DNA from: Novosphingobium sp. PhB57
GTDB lineage: Bacteria; Pseudomonadota; Alphaproteobacteria; Sphingomonadales; Sphingomonadaceae
Direction of reading: 5' to 3'
DNA: 64,000 nt
NCBI RefSeq assembly: GCF_004342985.1
Contig: NZ_SMBO01000001.1
Span: 372,001-436,000, forward strand
Shown here: piece after piece, positions 31,289-40,064 of the stretch
Numbering within the stretch: the first letter of the stretch is position 1
Layout of the letters: every line of letters starts with the position of its first letter
Notes under the pieces: model-generated
Seen by the model: only the letters and a program-made list of their open reading frames with translations
Databases searched by the model: none
Told to the model about the DNA's origin: nothing
Position numbers and translations under genes: made by a program

Positions 31289-33421
31289 TCAGAAACGATA
31301 GCCCAGGGTCGCCATGACGTTGCGCGGCGCGCCCACGAAGCAGTCGCCACGCGCCAGGCAGGAGGCGAAGTACTTGTTGTTGAGCAGGTTCGTCGCGTTG
31401 AGCGCGAGGCGCCAGCTATCCCAGTTGATCTCCGCCAGGGCGTCGACGGTGGTGCGCGAAGGCGTGACGACCGAATAGAGCGAACCGGCAGGAATGACGC
31501 TGGGGTTCAGGCCGTAAGGGTCCATCAGCCCGGTCGAAATGCTCTTGCCGCTGTAGACCACGCCGGCGCCGAGGCGCAGCTGGGCGTCGTCGGTGACGCC
31601 GAAGGTCTTGGTCGACCATACCGATGCCGTGTGGCGGGGCATATAGTCGAGGCTGCTGTTCACTTCGGATTTGAGCTGGTTGTAACCGTAGTTCACCAGC
31701 AGTTCGAAGTTGCCCGGCAGGGTATGGCTGGCTTCGAATTCCACGCCCTTCGTGGTCAGTTCGCCGGACTGGTCGATGGCCGAGCCGGGGCCATAGATGA
31801 CGCGGTTGCGCTGCTTGATGTGGAAGGCCGTGATCGTCACGAGCGTGCTCGGCTCCGGCTGCCATTTCACGCCCGCTTCGAACTGCTTGCCGGTCTGGGG
31901 CTTGAAGGGCGCGCCGGGCGTGCCGGTGCTGTCGGCCAGCGTGCCGGCCAGCGGCAGGAAGCTTTCGGTATAGCTGAAGAAGGGTGAGAAGCCGGCGCCG
32001 ATCTCGCCGATGATCCCTGCGCGGAATGTCGTGGCGTTGTCCTCGGTTCCTGCGGACGACGTCACGTGGTCGCGGCGGGCGCCCACCACGACGGAGACGC
32101 GGTCGTAGAAGCGGATCTGATCCTGAACGTAGACGCCAAGCTGCTTCTGGCTGACATTGGCGAAGGGCCCGGTGGGCTCGTAGGTCAGCAAGGCATCGTA
32201 GTCGATGTCGTAGAGATCGACCACTTCGTTGCCGCTGGCATTGCGCTTGCCGACCTTGTTCCAGCTGTAGTCGAGGCCGACCAGCAGCTTGTGTTCGATG
32301 TTGGCGCCGGTGTTGAAGGTGAACTGCAGGTTGTTGTCGGTCGAGAAGACGTTCATCCGCGCGTCGCTGGCATCGGCGGTCAGGCCGATGGTGCGGCCAT
32401 CGGTGCCATAGACCGAGTACGGATCGAGCGGATAGGAATAGCTGTCGGCGTAGTGCGTCTTGTATTCAAGGTCGCTGTCGATGTAGCGGGCCTTGACGCT
32501 GAGGCGGACAGCGTCGGAAAACTTGTGCGTGATCGCGCCGCCGCCCTGCAGCGTGCGGCCAGCGTAGCGATCCCAGCCCGCCTTGCCCACGAACGTATAT
32601 CGCCCGAGGCGGCCGGTGGGGTTTGCCGGGTTGGGGCTGAACGTGCCGACGATGGGCAGGAACTGCGAAGTCGATCCGGTATCATCCTCCTGGTAGAGGC
32701 CGGTCAGCACGATGTCCGTGTCGGGGGTGGGCTGCCAGCGGATCGACGGGGCGAACATCACGCGGTCGTCGGGGACGTGATCGACGTAAGTATCGGCATC
32801 GCGCACGCGGCCGACAGCGCGGATCGCCAGGTTGTCCGCCAGGGCCAGGTTGACGTCGCCCATGGCTTCCTTGCGGTCGAAGCTGCCGTAGACGAGGTTC
32901 ACTTCACCGCCGGTCTTGAACTCAGGGGTCTTGGAGACCAGGTTCACGAGGCCGCCGATCGAGCCCTGGCCGAACAGCACCGATGCCGGGCCGCGCACGA
33001 TTTCCACGCGGGAGAAGTTGTAGGGATCGGCGGTGATGCTGGCGTAATAGCTGAAGATGTCGCGCATGCCGTCGCGGAACTGCAGCGCATCGATGCCGCG
33101 GATGTTGAAGCCGTCCACGCGGGTATCGCGGCCGTAGGGATTGGCCAGGACGCCGGCGGCATATTTAACCGTGTCGCTGATCGAGATGGCGCCCTGCGAG
33201 GTGAACGTGTCGGACGTGATGACGGTCAGCGGCTGCGGGACCTGGATCAGCGGCGTTTCCGTCTTGGTACCGGTAACGCCGGCCGTGACGACGATGCTGC
33301 CATCTTCCACGCCGGTTTCGCCAGCAACGCTCGGGGCCTGATCCTCTGCACGGGCAGTGGCGGCGGTCGATACGGCAAGGAGCGCAACGCCACAAAGGGC
33401 GAGCGAGCGGGCGGATTTCAT
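31289..33421 (-). CDS. TonB-dependent siderophore receptor
   Basis: A 710-residue outer-membrane receptor. Signal peptide (MKSARSLALCGVALLAVSTA), TonB box SIVVTAGVTG, plug with VPQPLTVITSD, VDGFNIRGID, ADPYNFSRVEIVRGPASVLF and GQGSIGGLVNLVSK, and a barrel with a terminal LGYRF. The plug signatures are those of the FhuA/FoxA-like siderophore family. ATG 33421 has GAGGGAAAG upstream; the open frame continues 50 codons further but without a signal peptide. Upstream bases carry iron-box-like sequences. Ligand unknown. Confidence 0.94.
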   Translation of the reverse strand: MKSARSLALCGVALLAVSTAATARAEDQAPSVAGETGVEDGSIVVTAGVTGTKTETPLIQVPQPLTVITSDTFTSQGAISISDTVKYAAGVLANPYGRDTRVDGFNIRGIDALQFRDGMRDIFSYYASITADPYNFSRVEIVRGPASVLFGQGSIGGLVNLVSKTPEFKTGGEVNLVYGSFDRKEAMGDVNLALADNLAIRAVGRVRDADTYVDHVPDDRVMFAPSIRWQPTPDTDIVLTGLYQEDDTGSTSQFLPIVGTFSPNPANPTGRLGRYTFVGKAGWDRYAGRTLQGGGAITHKFSDAVRLSVKARYIDSDLEYKTHYADSYSYPLDPYSVYGTDGRTIGLTADASDARMNVFSTDNNLQFTFNTGANIEHKLLVGLDYSWNKVGKRNASGNEVVDLYDIDYDALLTYEPTGPFANVSQKQLGVYVQDQIRFYDRVSVVVGARRDHVTSSAGTEDNATTFRAGIIGEIGAGFSPFFSYTESFLPLAGTLADSTGTPGAPFKPQTGKQFEAGVKWQPEPSTLVTITAFHIKQRNRVIYGPGSAIDQSGELTTKGVEFEASHTLPGNFELLVNYGYNQLKSEVNSSLDYMPRHTASVWSTKTFGVTDDAQLRLGAGVVYSGKSISTGLMDPYGLNPSVIPAGSLYSVVTPSRTTVDALAEINWDSWRLALNATNLLNNKYFASCLARGDCFVGAPRNVMATLGYRF

Positions 33422-33438
33422 AGACTTTCCCTCATGCA

Positions 33439-33491
33439 AGTCATTCTCAATAACTGCGCCGTTAACGCTAATAGGAATGACTATCAATGCG
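33439..33491. promoter_or_regulatory. Candidate Fur/iron-response sites upstream of siderophore receptor
   Basis: AGTCATTCTCAATAACT (33439-33455) contains TGAGAATGA on the minus strand, a typical Fur-box half. AGGAATGACTATCAATGCG (33473-33491) contains AATGACTATCA, a second related half. Both lie within 70 bases of the receptor start. Fits iron control of a siderophore receptor, but this is by-eye matching. Confidence 0.4.
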
Positions 33492-33620
33492 CGAGGATCA
33501 TTCGCCGGAAACTGTGTCCTGGATGCAACAGTGGAGGGAAGGCAGCCTTGTTCCTTTCCTTCTTTCCGCAAGCCTCGCCGCTATTTTCCTTGGCGTCGGC
33601 ATTGGGCTAGGCTCCCCGGC

Positions 33621-34625
33621 ATGACCGAGACACTGACCGCCGATTCTGCCTCTCATTCTGGCCCTGACTCCGGCCCCGATACTGGCGCCGCCCCGAAGGC
33701 TGCGCGCCACTGGGAGTGGCAATACCTCGATCTCATGCGCCGCATCTGGGAGGAGGGCGACGAGCGCGTGGATCGCACCGGCGTCGGCACGCGCTCGGTT
33801 TTCGGCGCGACCGTGCGGTTCGACTTGTCCGGCGGGGCGATGCCGCTGCTCACCACCAAGCGGGTCTACTGGAAGACGGCCACCCGCGAACTGCTCTGGT
33901 TCCTGACCGGAGAGACCAATATCCGCCCGCTCTGCGCACAAGGCGTGGAAATCTGGACCGACTGGCCCCTGGACCGCTATCGCCGCGAAACCGGCGAGGC
34001 GATCGCGCGCGCCGATTTCTCGCGCCGCATCGTCGAGGATGCGGCCTTTGCCGCGGAATGGGGCGATCTCGGCCCGGTCTATGGCAAACAATGGGTCGAC
34101 TGGCCGGTCTACGAGGATGCGGGCGAGGGCCTGTTCCGCAAGCGTGCGGACGGCGTGAACCAGGTGGCGCAAGTGGTGGAGAGCCTGACGGCCAATCCCG
34201 GCAGCCGCCGCCACATCATCGAGGGCTGGAACGTCGCCGAACTCGATGCCATGGCCCTGCCGCCCTGCCACAAGACCTACCAGTTCCACGTCGCCAATGG
34301 CCGGCTCTCCTGCGCGCTCTACCAGCGAAGCTGCGACCTGGGCCTGGGCTTCGCCTTCAACATGTGGTCCCTGGCGCTCCTGACGCGGATGTTCGCGCAG
34401 CAATGCAACCTTGAGCCGGGCGAGGCCGTTTGGATGGGCGGCGATGTCCATCTCTACCTCAATCACGCGGCGCTGGTCGAAGAGCAGCTTTCGCGGGTCC
34501 CGCAAGGAGAGGCCCATCTGGATATCGCCCGCAAGCCCGATTCGATCTTCGATTACCGCGTCGAGGATTTCGTGGTGTCGGGCTACGCGCCGCAGGCCCA
34601 TATCGCCGCTCCCGTGGCGGTTTGA
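33621..34625 (+). CDS. thyA: Thymidylate synthase ThyA, long (insert) form
   Basis: Methylates dUMP to dTMP using methylene-tetrahydrofolate. It has 334 residues, longer than the E. coli type (264). Extra length comes from a charged N-terminal extension and an insert between GETNIRPL and GDLGPVYGKQW, as in Lactobacillus-type enzymes. The catalytic Cys is about residue 216 in LPPCHKTYQFHV, and the dUMP-binding RSCDLGLGFAFNM is intact. ATG 33621 is preceded by GGGCTAGG; the ribosome site is weak, and a longer open frame upstream overlaps the divergent receptor promoter. Reaction is certain. Confidence 0.97.
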   Translation: MTETLTADSASHSGPDSGPDTGAAPKAARHWEWQYLDLMRRIWEEGDERVDRTGVGTRSVFGATVRFDLSGGAMPLLTTKRVYWKTATRELLWFLTGETNIRPLCAQGVEIWTDWPLDRYRRETGEAIARADFSRRIVEDAAFAAEWGDLGPVYGKQWVDWPVYEDAGEGLFRKRADGVNQVAQVVESLTANPGSRRHIIEGWNVAELDAMALPPCHKTYQFHVANGRLSCALYQRSCDLGLGFAFNMWSLALLTRMFAQQCNLEPGEAVWMGGDVHLYLNHAALVEEQLSRVPQGEAHLDIARKPDSIFDYRVEDFVVSGYAPQAHIAAPVAV

Positions 34626-34779
34626 GGCTGGTTTCGATGCCTCTCACTATGGATTGACATTGCTGGAGGTTGAAATAATATGACCTGACCGTGGAATTTT
34701 GAAACGCGCCAGGTTCGTCCCTTTTTCCTTGCGCAGTTCAGGTTTTCGCGGCCCGTAACATCGGGAGAGGATAACCAGA

Positions 34780-36078
34780 ATGGCCGAAGGCCCGGTTCGC
34801 ACAGGCAAGCCACGCGGCAATTTGCCGCCACTCGATCTCTATGTCCCCGAGCCGAAGTATCGGCCCGGCGATACGGTAGATTATACGCACCTGGAAATCC
34901 CCGAACCGGGCCTTCTGGCCCGGCCGGACGAGGCCTGCGAGGCACAGGATACCTGGCCCCTGACGCTGGACATGATCCGCGTGCTGGGCGACGACGACCG
35001 CGCGGTCGGTCCGTGGAATCCCGGTCTCGATGCCGAGACTTTGCGCCGCATGCTCGCGACGATGGCGCTTACCCGCGCCTTCGACGATCGCATGTATCGC
35101 GGCCAGCGGCAGGGCAAGACCAGCTTCTACATGAAGTGCACTGGAGAGGAGGCGATCTCGATCGCCTGCGCCCATGCGCTCGCGGCGGATGACATGGTGT
35201 TTCCCAGCTATCGCCAGCAGGGCATCCTCATCGCCCGCGGCTATCCGCTGGTGGAGATGATCAACCAGATCTACTCCAACCGCGCCGATCCCCTGAAGGG
35301 CCGCCAGTTGCCGATCATGTATTCGGCCAAGGACTACGGCTTCTTCACGATCTCCGGCAATCTCGCCACGCAGTTCCCGCAGGCGGTAGGCTGGGCCATG
35401 GCCAGCGCGATCAAGGGCGACACCCGCATCGCCACCAGCTTCGTGGGCGAAGGCTCCAGCGCGGAAGGCGACTTTCACGCGGCGATGACCTTCGCGGCGG
35501 TCTACAACGCGCCGGTCGTGCTTAACGTGGTCAACAACCAGTGGGCGATCTCCAGCTTCTCCGGCTTCGCCGGCGCGGAGCGCACGACCTTCGCGGCACG
35601 GGCGGCGGGCTATGGCATTGCCGGGCTGCGCGTGGACGGCAACGACATCCTGGCGGTCTACGCGGCGATGGAATGGGCCGCCAACCGGGCCCGCGCGAAC
35701 AAGGGCCCGACGCTGATCGAGCACTTCACGTACCGCGCGGAAGGCCACTCCACTTCGGACGATCCCAGCGCCTACCGCTCCGCGCGCGAGGCGGAGGACT
35801 GGCCGCTGGGCGATCCGATCATGCGCCTCAAGCGCCATCTGATCGCGCTGGGCGAATGGTCCGAGGAACAGCACCAGGCGATGGACCGCGAATTGGCCGA
35901 GCAGGTCAAGGCGGCCACCAAGGAGGCCGAGAAGAACGGCATCCTCGGCCACGGTCTGCACCATCCGTTCCACACCATGTTCGAAGACGTGTTCGAGGAT
36001 TTGCCATGGCATCTCCAGGAACAGGCCGAGCAGGCCATTCGCGAGCGACAGATCAAATGGCCGGAGTGGAAGGAGTGA
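34780..36078 (+). CDS. Branched-chain 2-oxoacid dehydrogenase E1 alpha subunit
   Basis: Thiamine-diphosphate-dependent decarboxylase subunit of the BCKDH complex. At 432 residues it has the family's N-terminal extension. The TPP-binding segment GEGSSAEGDFHAAMTFAA followed by NNQWAIS is clear, and the RAEGHSTSDDPSAYR loop resembles the one that carries the regulatory serine in the eukaryotic enzyme. It is the first gene of an E1alpha-E1beta-E2 operon; the E1beta start is 5 bases past its stop. Substrate (branched-chain rather than pyruvate) is inferred from the subunit type. Confidence 0.92.
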   Translation: MAEGPVRTGKPRGNLPPLDLYVPEPKYRPGDTVDYTHLEIPEPGLLARPDEACEAQDTWPLTLDMIRVLGDDDRAVGPWNPGLDAETLRRMLATMALTRAFDDRMYRGQRQGKTSFYMKCTGEEAISIACAHALAADDMVFPSYRQQGILIARGYPLVEMINQIYSNRADPLKGRQLPIMYSAKDYGFFTISGNLATQFPQAVGWAMASAIKGDTRIATSFVGEGSSAEGDFHAAMTFAAVYNAPVVLNVVNNQWAISSFSGFAGAERTTFAARAAGYGIAGLRVDGNDILAVYAAMEWAANRARANKGPTLIEHFTYRAEGHSTSDDPSAYRSAREAEDWPLGDPIMRLKRHLIALGEWSEEQHQAMDRELAEQVKAATKEAEKNGILGHGLHHPFHTMFEDVFEDLPWHLQEQAEQAIRERQIKWPEWKE

Positions 36079-36083
36079 GGACC

Positions 36084-37136
36084 ATGATCGAGGAAAACCC
36101 CGTCAGCCTCCACGATGCACCGAGCCGTTCGATGAACATGATCGAGGCGATCAACGACGCGCTCGACATCATGATGGCGCGCGATCCCGATGTCCTCGTC
36201 ATGGGCGAGGATGTCGGCTACTTCGGCGGCGTGTTCCGCGCGACGGCAGGGCTGCAGAAGAAGTTTGGCAGGAACCGCGTGTTCGATACGCCGATCAACG
36301 AATGCGGCATCATCGGCGCTGCCGTGGGCATGGCCGCCTATGGCCTGCGCCCGGTGCCGGAAATCCAGTTCGCGGACTATATCTATCCGGGCCTGGACCA
36401 GCTCGTCTCCGAAGCGGCGCGCCTGCGCTATCGCTCCGCCGGCGAATTCGTCGCGCCGATCACCGTGCGCTCTCCGTTCGGCGGCGGCATCTTCGGCGGC
36501 CAGACCCACAGCCAGAGCCCGGAGGCGCTGTTCACGCATGTCGCCGGTCTCAAGACGGTGATCCCGGCAACCCCCCATGACGCCAAGGGTCTGCTGATCG
36601 CGGCGATCGAGGACAATGACCCGGTCATCTTCTTCGAGCCGAAGCGGATCTACAACGGCCCGTTCGACGGCTATTACGACCGTCCGTCGCGTCCGTGGAA
36701 GGGGCTGCCGGGAAGCCAGGTGCCGGAGGGCTATTACCGCATTCCGCTTGGCAAGGCGCGCGTGGTTCGCGAGGGCGCGGCGCTGACCGTCGTGACGTAC
36801 GGCACCATGGTCCATGTGGCCGAGGCAGTCCTGGCCGAGAAGGGCATCGATGCCGAAATCATTGACTTGCGCAGCCTTGTCCCGCTCGACATCGACACTG
36901 TGGAAAAGTCGGTGGAGAAGACGGGCAAATGTCTGGTGATACACGAGGCCACCCGCACGTCCGGCTTCGGCGCGGAACTGGTGACGCTCGTGCAGGAACG
37001 CTGCTTCTATCATCTCGAAGCGCCGGTGGAGCGCGTGACGGGTTTCGACACGCCTTATCCGCATAGCCTCGAGTGGGCCTATTTCCCCGGTCCCGTCCGC
37101 ATTGGCGAGGCGGTCGATCGGCTCATGAAGGATTGA
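36084..37136 (+). CDS. Branched-chain 2-oxoacid dehydrogenase E1 beta subunit
   Basis: Partner of E1 alpha, 350 residues. Family marks are VLVMGEDVGYFGGVFRAT, DTPINECGIIGAAVGMAA, SPFGGGIFGGQTHSQSPEA and the C-terminal GFDTPYPHSLEWAYFP. ATG 36084 has AAGGAG within the end of E1 alpha. The 4-base gap to the E2 gene shows that the three genes are one transcription unit. Confidence 0.94.
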   Translation: MIEENPVSLHDAPSRSMNMIEAINDALDIMMARDPDVLVMGEDVGYFGGVFRATAGLQKKFGRNRVFDTPINECGIIGAAVGMAAYGLRPVPEIQFADYIYPGLDQLVSEAARLRYRSAGEFVAPITVRSPFGGGIFGGQTHSQSPEALFTHVAGLKTVIPATPHDAKGLLIAAIEDNDPVIFFEPKRIYNGPFDGYYDRPSRPWKGLPGSQVPEGYYRIPLGKARVVREGAALTVVTYGTMVHVAEAVLAEKGIDAEIIDLRSLVPLDIDTVEKSVEKTGKCLVIHEATRTSGFGAELVTLVQERCFYHLEAPVERVTGFDTPYPHSLEWAYFPGPVRIGEAVDRLMKD

Positions 37137-37140
37137 TCCG

Positions 37141-38484
37141 ATGGGTCGTTTCACATTCCGCCTGCCGGACATCGGCGAAGGCATCGCAGAAGCCGAGATC
37201 GTCGCCTGGCACGTCAAGGTCGGCGACACGGTCGAGGAAGACGGCCGCCTGGCCGACATGATGACGGACAAGGCCACGGTCGAGATGGAAAGCCCGGTTT
37301 CGGGCACGGTGATCGAAGTGGCGGGAGAGGCGGGCGACGTGATCGCCATCGGCTCGCCGCTGGTGGTGATCGAGGTCGAAGGCGCCGGCAACGAGGTCGA
37401 CCGTGCGCCTGCGCCGACGGCTGCTGTGGTCGAGCAGCGGATCGCGGCGGAAACGCCCGATGCCGATGATGTCGCGCGCGTCGAGCAGGCGGCGGCGCCG
37501 GCTCCCGAGCCGAAGCGCGAACCGGCTCCGGCGCCCGCTCCGGAACCTGCTCCCTCTGCCGCCGGTGCCAAGGCCCCGCAGCCGCGCCCGGCCGCTCATT
37601 CGAAAGTCATGGCCAGCCCGGCGGTCCGCAAGCGGGCGGCCGATCTCGGCATCGACCTTGGCGAAGTGCGCCCCGCCGAAGACGGCCGCCTGCGTCATGC
37701 CGACCTCGACGCCTTCCTGTCCTACAATGCCGCGGGCGGTTTTCAGCCGGCCGGGCGAAAGGGCCAGGACGAACAGGTCCGCGTGATCGGATTGCGCCGC
37801 CGCATCGCCGAGAACATGGCGGCTTCCAAGCGCCAGATCCCGCACTTTGCCTATGTCGAGGAATTCGACGTGACGGCGCTGGAGGAAACGCGCGCACAGC
37901 TCAATGCGGGGAGGGGAGCCAATGTGGACGGGCGCCCCAAGCTGACGATGCTGCCGTTCCTCATCACCGCGATCTGCAAGCTGCTGCCGAAGTATCCGAT
38001 GCTCAACGCCCATTACGATGACGAGGCGGGCGTGGTGACGCGCTATGGCTCCGTACATCTCGGCATGGCGGCGCAGACCCCCGCGGGCCTGATGGTCCCG
38101 GTGATCCGCGACGCGCAGGACCGCAACCTCTGGCAACTCGCCGCCGAGATCGGCCGTCTCGCCAATGCGGCGCGGGACGGGTCTGCGAAGTCTTCCGAGC
38201 TTTCGGGATCGACCATCACCGTTACCTCGCTCGGGCCGATGGGCGGCGTGGCGACCACGCCGGTCATCAATCGCCCCGAAGTGGCGATCATCGGTCCGAA
38301 CCGCATCGTCGAGCGGCCGATGTTCGTGAAGGGCGCGGACGGCGCGGAGCGCATCGAAAAGCGCAAGATCATGAATATCTCGATGTCCTGCGATCACCGC
38401 GTGGTAGACGGGTGGGATGCGGCCAGCTTCGCGCAGGACCTCAAGAAGCTGATCGAGGCGCCGGCGCTTATTCTGGCGGGTTAG
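37141..38484 (+). CDS. Branched-chain 2-oxoacid dehydrogenase E2 (dihydrolipoyl transacylase)
   Basis: Core of the complex, 447 residues. One N-terminal lipoyl domain with the modified lysine at about residue 44 (MTDKATVEME), a proline/alanine hinge (about 112-150), a peripheral-subunit-binding domain (SPAVRKRAADLGIDL and onward), then the catalytic domain ending in the conserved SCDHRVVDG near residue 420. No E3 (lpd) gene follows in this window, so the complex must use a dihydrolipoamide dehydrogenase encoded elsewhere. Confidence 0.95.
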   Translation: MGRFTFRLPDIGEGIAEAEIVAWHVKVGDTVEEDGRLADMMTDKATVEMESPVSGTVIEVAGEAGDVIAIGSPLVVIEVEGAGNEVDRAPAPTAAVVEQRIAAETPDADDVARVEQAAAPAPEPKREPAPAPAPEPAPSAAGAKAPQPRPAAHSKVMASPAVRKRAADLGIDLGEVRPAEDGRLRHADLDAFLSYNAAGGFQPAGRKGQDEQVRVIGLRRRIAENMAASKRQIPHFAYVEEFDVTALEETRAQLNAGRGANVDGRPKLTMLPFLITAICKLLPKYPMLNAHYDDEAGVVTRYGSVHLGMAAQTPAGLMVPVIRDAQDRNLWQLAAEIGRLANAARDGSAKSSELSGSTITVTSLGPMGGVATTPVINRPEVAIIGPNRIVERPMFVKGADGAERIEKRKIMNISMSCDHRVVDGWDAASFAQDLKKLIEAPALILAG

Positions 38485-38507
38485 GCTGAGGGGCTGGAGC
38501 AGCGTAT

Positions 38508-39092
38508 ATGGGCAGGGATCCGCGTGTCGATGACTATATCGCCCGGTCTGCCGAGCCGCTGCGCCCCTTGCTCGAACAACTCCGCGACATGGCGCACAGG
38601 GCGCTCCCTGAGGCCGAGGAGGCCATCAAGTGGAGCGTCCCCCACTTTACCGTGCGGGGCAAGAACGTCGCCGGGATGAGCGCGTTCAAGGCGCATTGCG
38701 CTTTCGGTATCCACGGCGATGCCATGTCGCGCCGTTTCATCCGTGTGACATCCGAGGCTGACATGCCCCGCGAAGCCGAATTGTCGGCACTGCTGCACGA
38801 AGCGGCGGATCGTATTCTTGGCGGCCGCCCTCCTGCCGGGGCGCGAGCCGAACGAAAGCCGCGTCCGGAAATCCCCATGCCCGCAGAATTCGCCGCCTTG
38901 CTCGCAGCGGTGCCGCAGGCGCAGGCGGCGTTCGAGCGATTCGCGCCCTCGCACAGGCGCGACTATCTCGAATGGATCACCGAGGCGAAGACGGCGGCAA
39001 CGCGGGACAAGCGCATGGCCCAGGCGGCCGAATGGATCGCCGAAGGCAAGACGCGCAACTGGAAGTACGAGAAGCCGCGCAAGGGCGTGTGA
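38508..39092 (+). CDS. YdeI/OmdA and DUF1801 family protein
   Basis: A 194-residue protein. The N-terminal half matches DUF1801 (EAIKWSVPHFTVRGKNVAGM, a typical ligand pocket) and the C-terminal half matches the YdeI/OmdA motif (RRDYLEWITEAKTAATRDKR and KTRNWK). The family is widespread, cytoplasmic, and of unclear function, with a reported link to bacteriocin or peptide protection in some members. GGAG lies about 9 bases before ATG 38508. The E2 gene ends 23 bases upstream, so it may be cotranscribed, but there is no functional link. Confidence 0.85.
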   Translation: MGRDPRVDDYIARSAEPLRPLLEQLRDMAHRALPEAEEAIKWSVPHFTVRGKNVAGMSAFKAHCAFGIHGDAMSRRFIRVTSEADMPREAELSALLHEAADRILGGRPPAGARAERKPRPEIPMPAEFAALLAAVPQAQAAFERFAPSHRRDYLEWITEAKTAATRDKRMAQAAEWIAEGKTRNWKYEKPRKGV

Positions 39093-39251
39093 GGCCTCAG
39101 GGCGAGGGGTGCATCGGCTGGCGTGCCTCTCCAGGCAGCGGTGCCATATCACGTCCGACAGGGTTGGTGGGCCCGATTGCCGAAGTGCGGGGCTCAAGGA
39201 TGCGGGAATCGCCCCTCGGCCAACTCGGCCTTCCGCTCCTGTCGTCCCTGA

Positions 39252-39276
39252 TCCGGCGTTACCGGAAAGTTTTTTT
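39252..39276 (+). terminator. Weak terminator-like hairpin
   Basis: TCCGG/CCGGA with a five-base loop, followed three bases later by a T run (39270-39276). The stretch 39093-39425 otherwise shows nothing gene-like. Confidence 0.4.
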
Positions 39277-39425
39277 CCTGCCGTTTTGTTCGCGCGAAGG
39301 CACCGGACTTTGCCTTCGGGCCATGAAACCGGCCGAAACCCGACGAAAATCCGCGGGCTATCGAAACTGTCCACAGGCTAGTCGCGGCGTCGTCGCAAAA
39401 ATCTTCTTTGGCCTGGAATAGTGCG

Positions 39426-39454
39426 TTGACAGGCACCCGGTGCTGACATAGAGG
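39426..39454 (+). promoter_or_regulatory. tRNA-Asp promoter
   Basis: TTGACA (39426-39431), 17 bases, TAGAGG (39449-39454), followed by GCGGCCTCCC. Same geometry as the other two tRNA promoters, with the strongest -35 of the three. Confidence 0.65.
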
Positions 39455-39486
39455 GCGGCCTCCCAAGCGGACGCAACCGCAAGAAC

Positions 39487-39563
39487 GCGGGTGTAGCTCA
39501 GTTGGTTAGAGTGCCGGCCTGTCACGCCGGAGGTCGCGGGTTCGAGCCCCGTCACTCGCGCCA
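39487..39563 (+). tRNA. tRNA-Asp (GTC), copy 1
   Basis: A 77-base cloverleaf with encoded CCA. Acceptor GCGGGTG/CACTCGC (one G-T pair), discriminator G, anticodon stem CCGGC/GCCGG with loop CTGTCAC and anticodon GTC at 39521-39523, T arm GGGTTCGAGCCCC. Confidence 0.97.
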
Positions 39564-39651
39564 CTTGGGAATTTCCTGCCTGTGACAGGCAGGGGAAATG
39601 CTGGTAAACCAGCGACTTGAGGTAGTCTAAAAACCTCACTTACATTGCTGC

Positions 39652-39728
39652 GCGGGTGTAGCTCAGTTGGTTAGAGTGCCGGCCTGTCACGCCGGAGGTC
39701 GCGGGTTCGAGCCCCGTCACTCGCGCCA
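39652..39728 (+). tRNA. tRNA-Asp (GTC), copy 2
   Basis: Identical over its full 77 bases to copy 1; anticodon GTC at 39686-39688. The 88-base spacer from copy 1 has no obvious promoter, so the pair is probably one transcript. Confidence 0.97.
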
Positions 39729-39766
39729 TTTCCTTCACGGGAAGTGGTAAAGCAATGATACGAAAC

Positions 39767-39796
39767 AGGCCGGGTTCACACCCGGCCTTTTCTTTT
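39767..39796 (+). terminator. Terminator of the tRNA-Asp pair
   Basis: AGGCCGGGT pairs with ACCCGGCCT around TCAC and is followed by T-rich TTTCTTTT. It ends the tRNA unit. Confidence 0.9.
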
Positions 39797-39847
39797 GCCT
39801 GCTCCGTTTCAGGGCCGTGCGCGGGGCAAGAAAAAAGCGCCGGGGAA

Positions 39848-40063
39848 TCATCCCCAGCGCCCGGTCTCCATCCAGATCAGGAACCGCTTCAGCGGCAATA
39901 TCCATACGATGCCGAGGGCTAGGTATACCGGCGTCTGCAGCAGCACATGCCAGTTGCCGATCACCGGCGGCAGGTAGCGCGCCAGCAGCAGGCCGTAGAC
40001 GCAGAGCGCCGCAAACAGAGCGAGCACCCCGATGGGGATTCGCCAGGTCGGGGTTTCGCGCAA
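39848..40063 (-). CDS. DUF2842 small membrane protein
   Basis: A 71-residue protein with two hydrophobic segments (IGVLALFAALCVYGLLLARYL and LQTPVYLALGIVWILPL) and the conserved tail FLIWMETGRW, matching DUF2842. Integral inner-membrane, function unknown. It starts with TTG at 40063, one base after the stop of the cyclo-ligase gene, with GGGAGAG upstream, so it is probably translated by coupling. Confidence 0.85.
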   Translation of the reverse strand: MRETPTWRIPIGVLALFAALCVYGLLLARYLPPVIGNWHVLLQTPVYLALGIVWILPLKRFLIWMETGRWG

Positions 40064-40064
40064 G

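Noticed and set aside
39487..39728. Tandem tRNA-Asp as an attachment-site duplication
   Set aside because: The two copies are complete genes with a shared terminator and nothing integrated between them.
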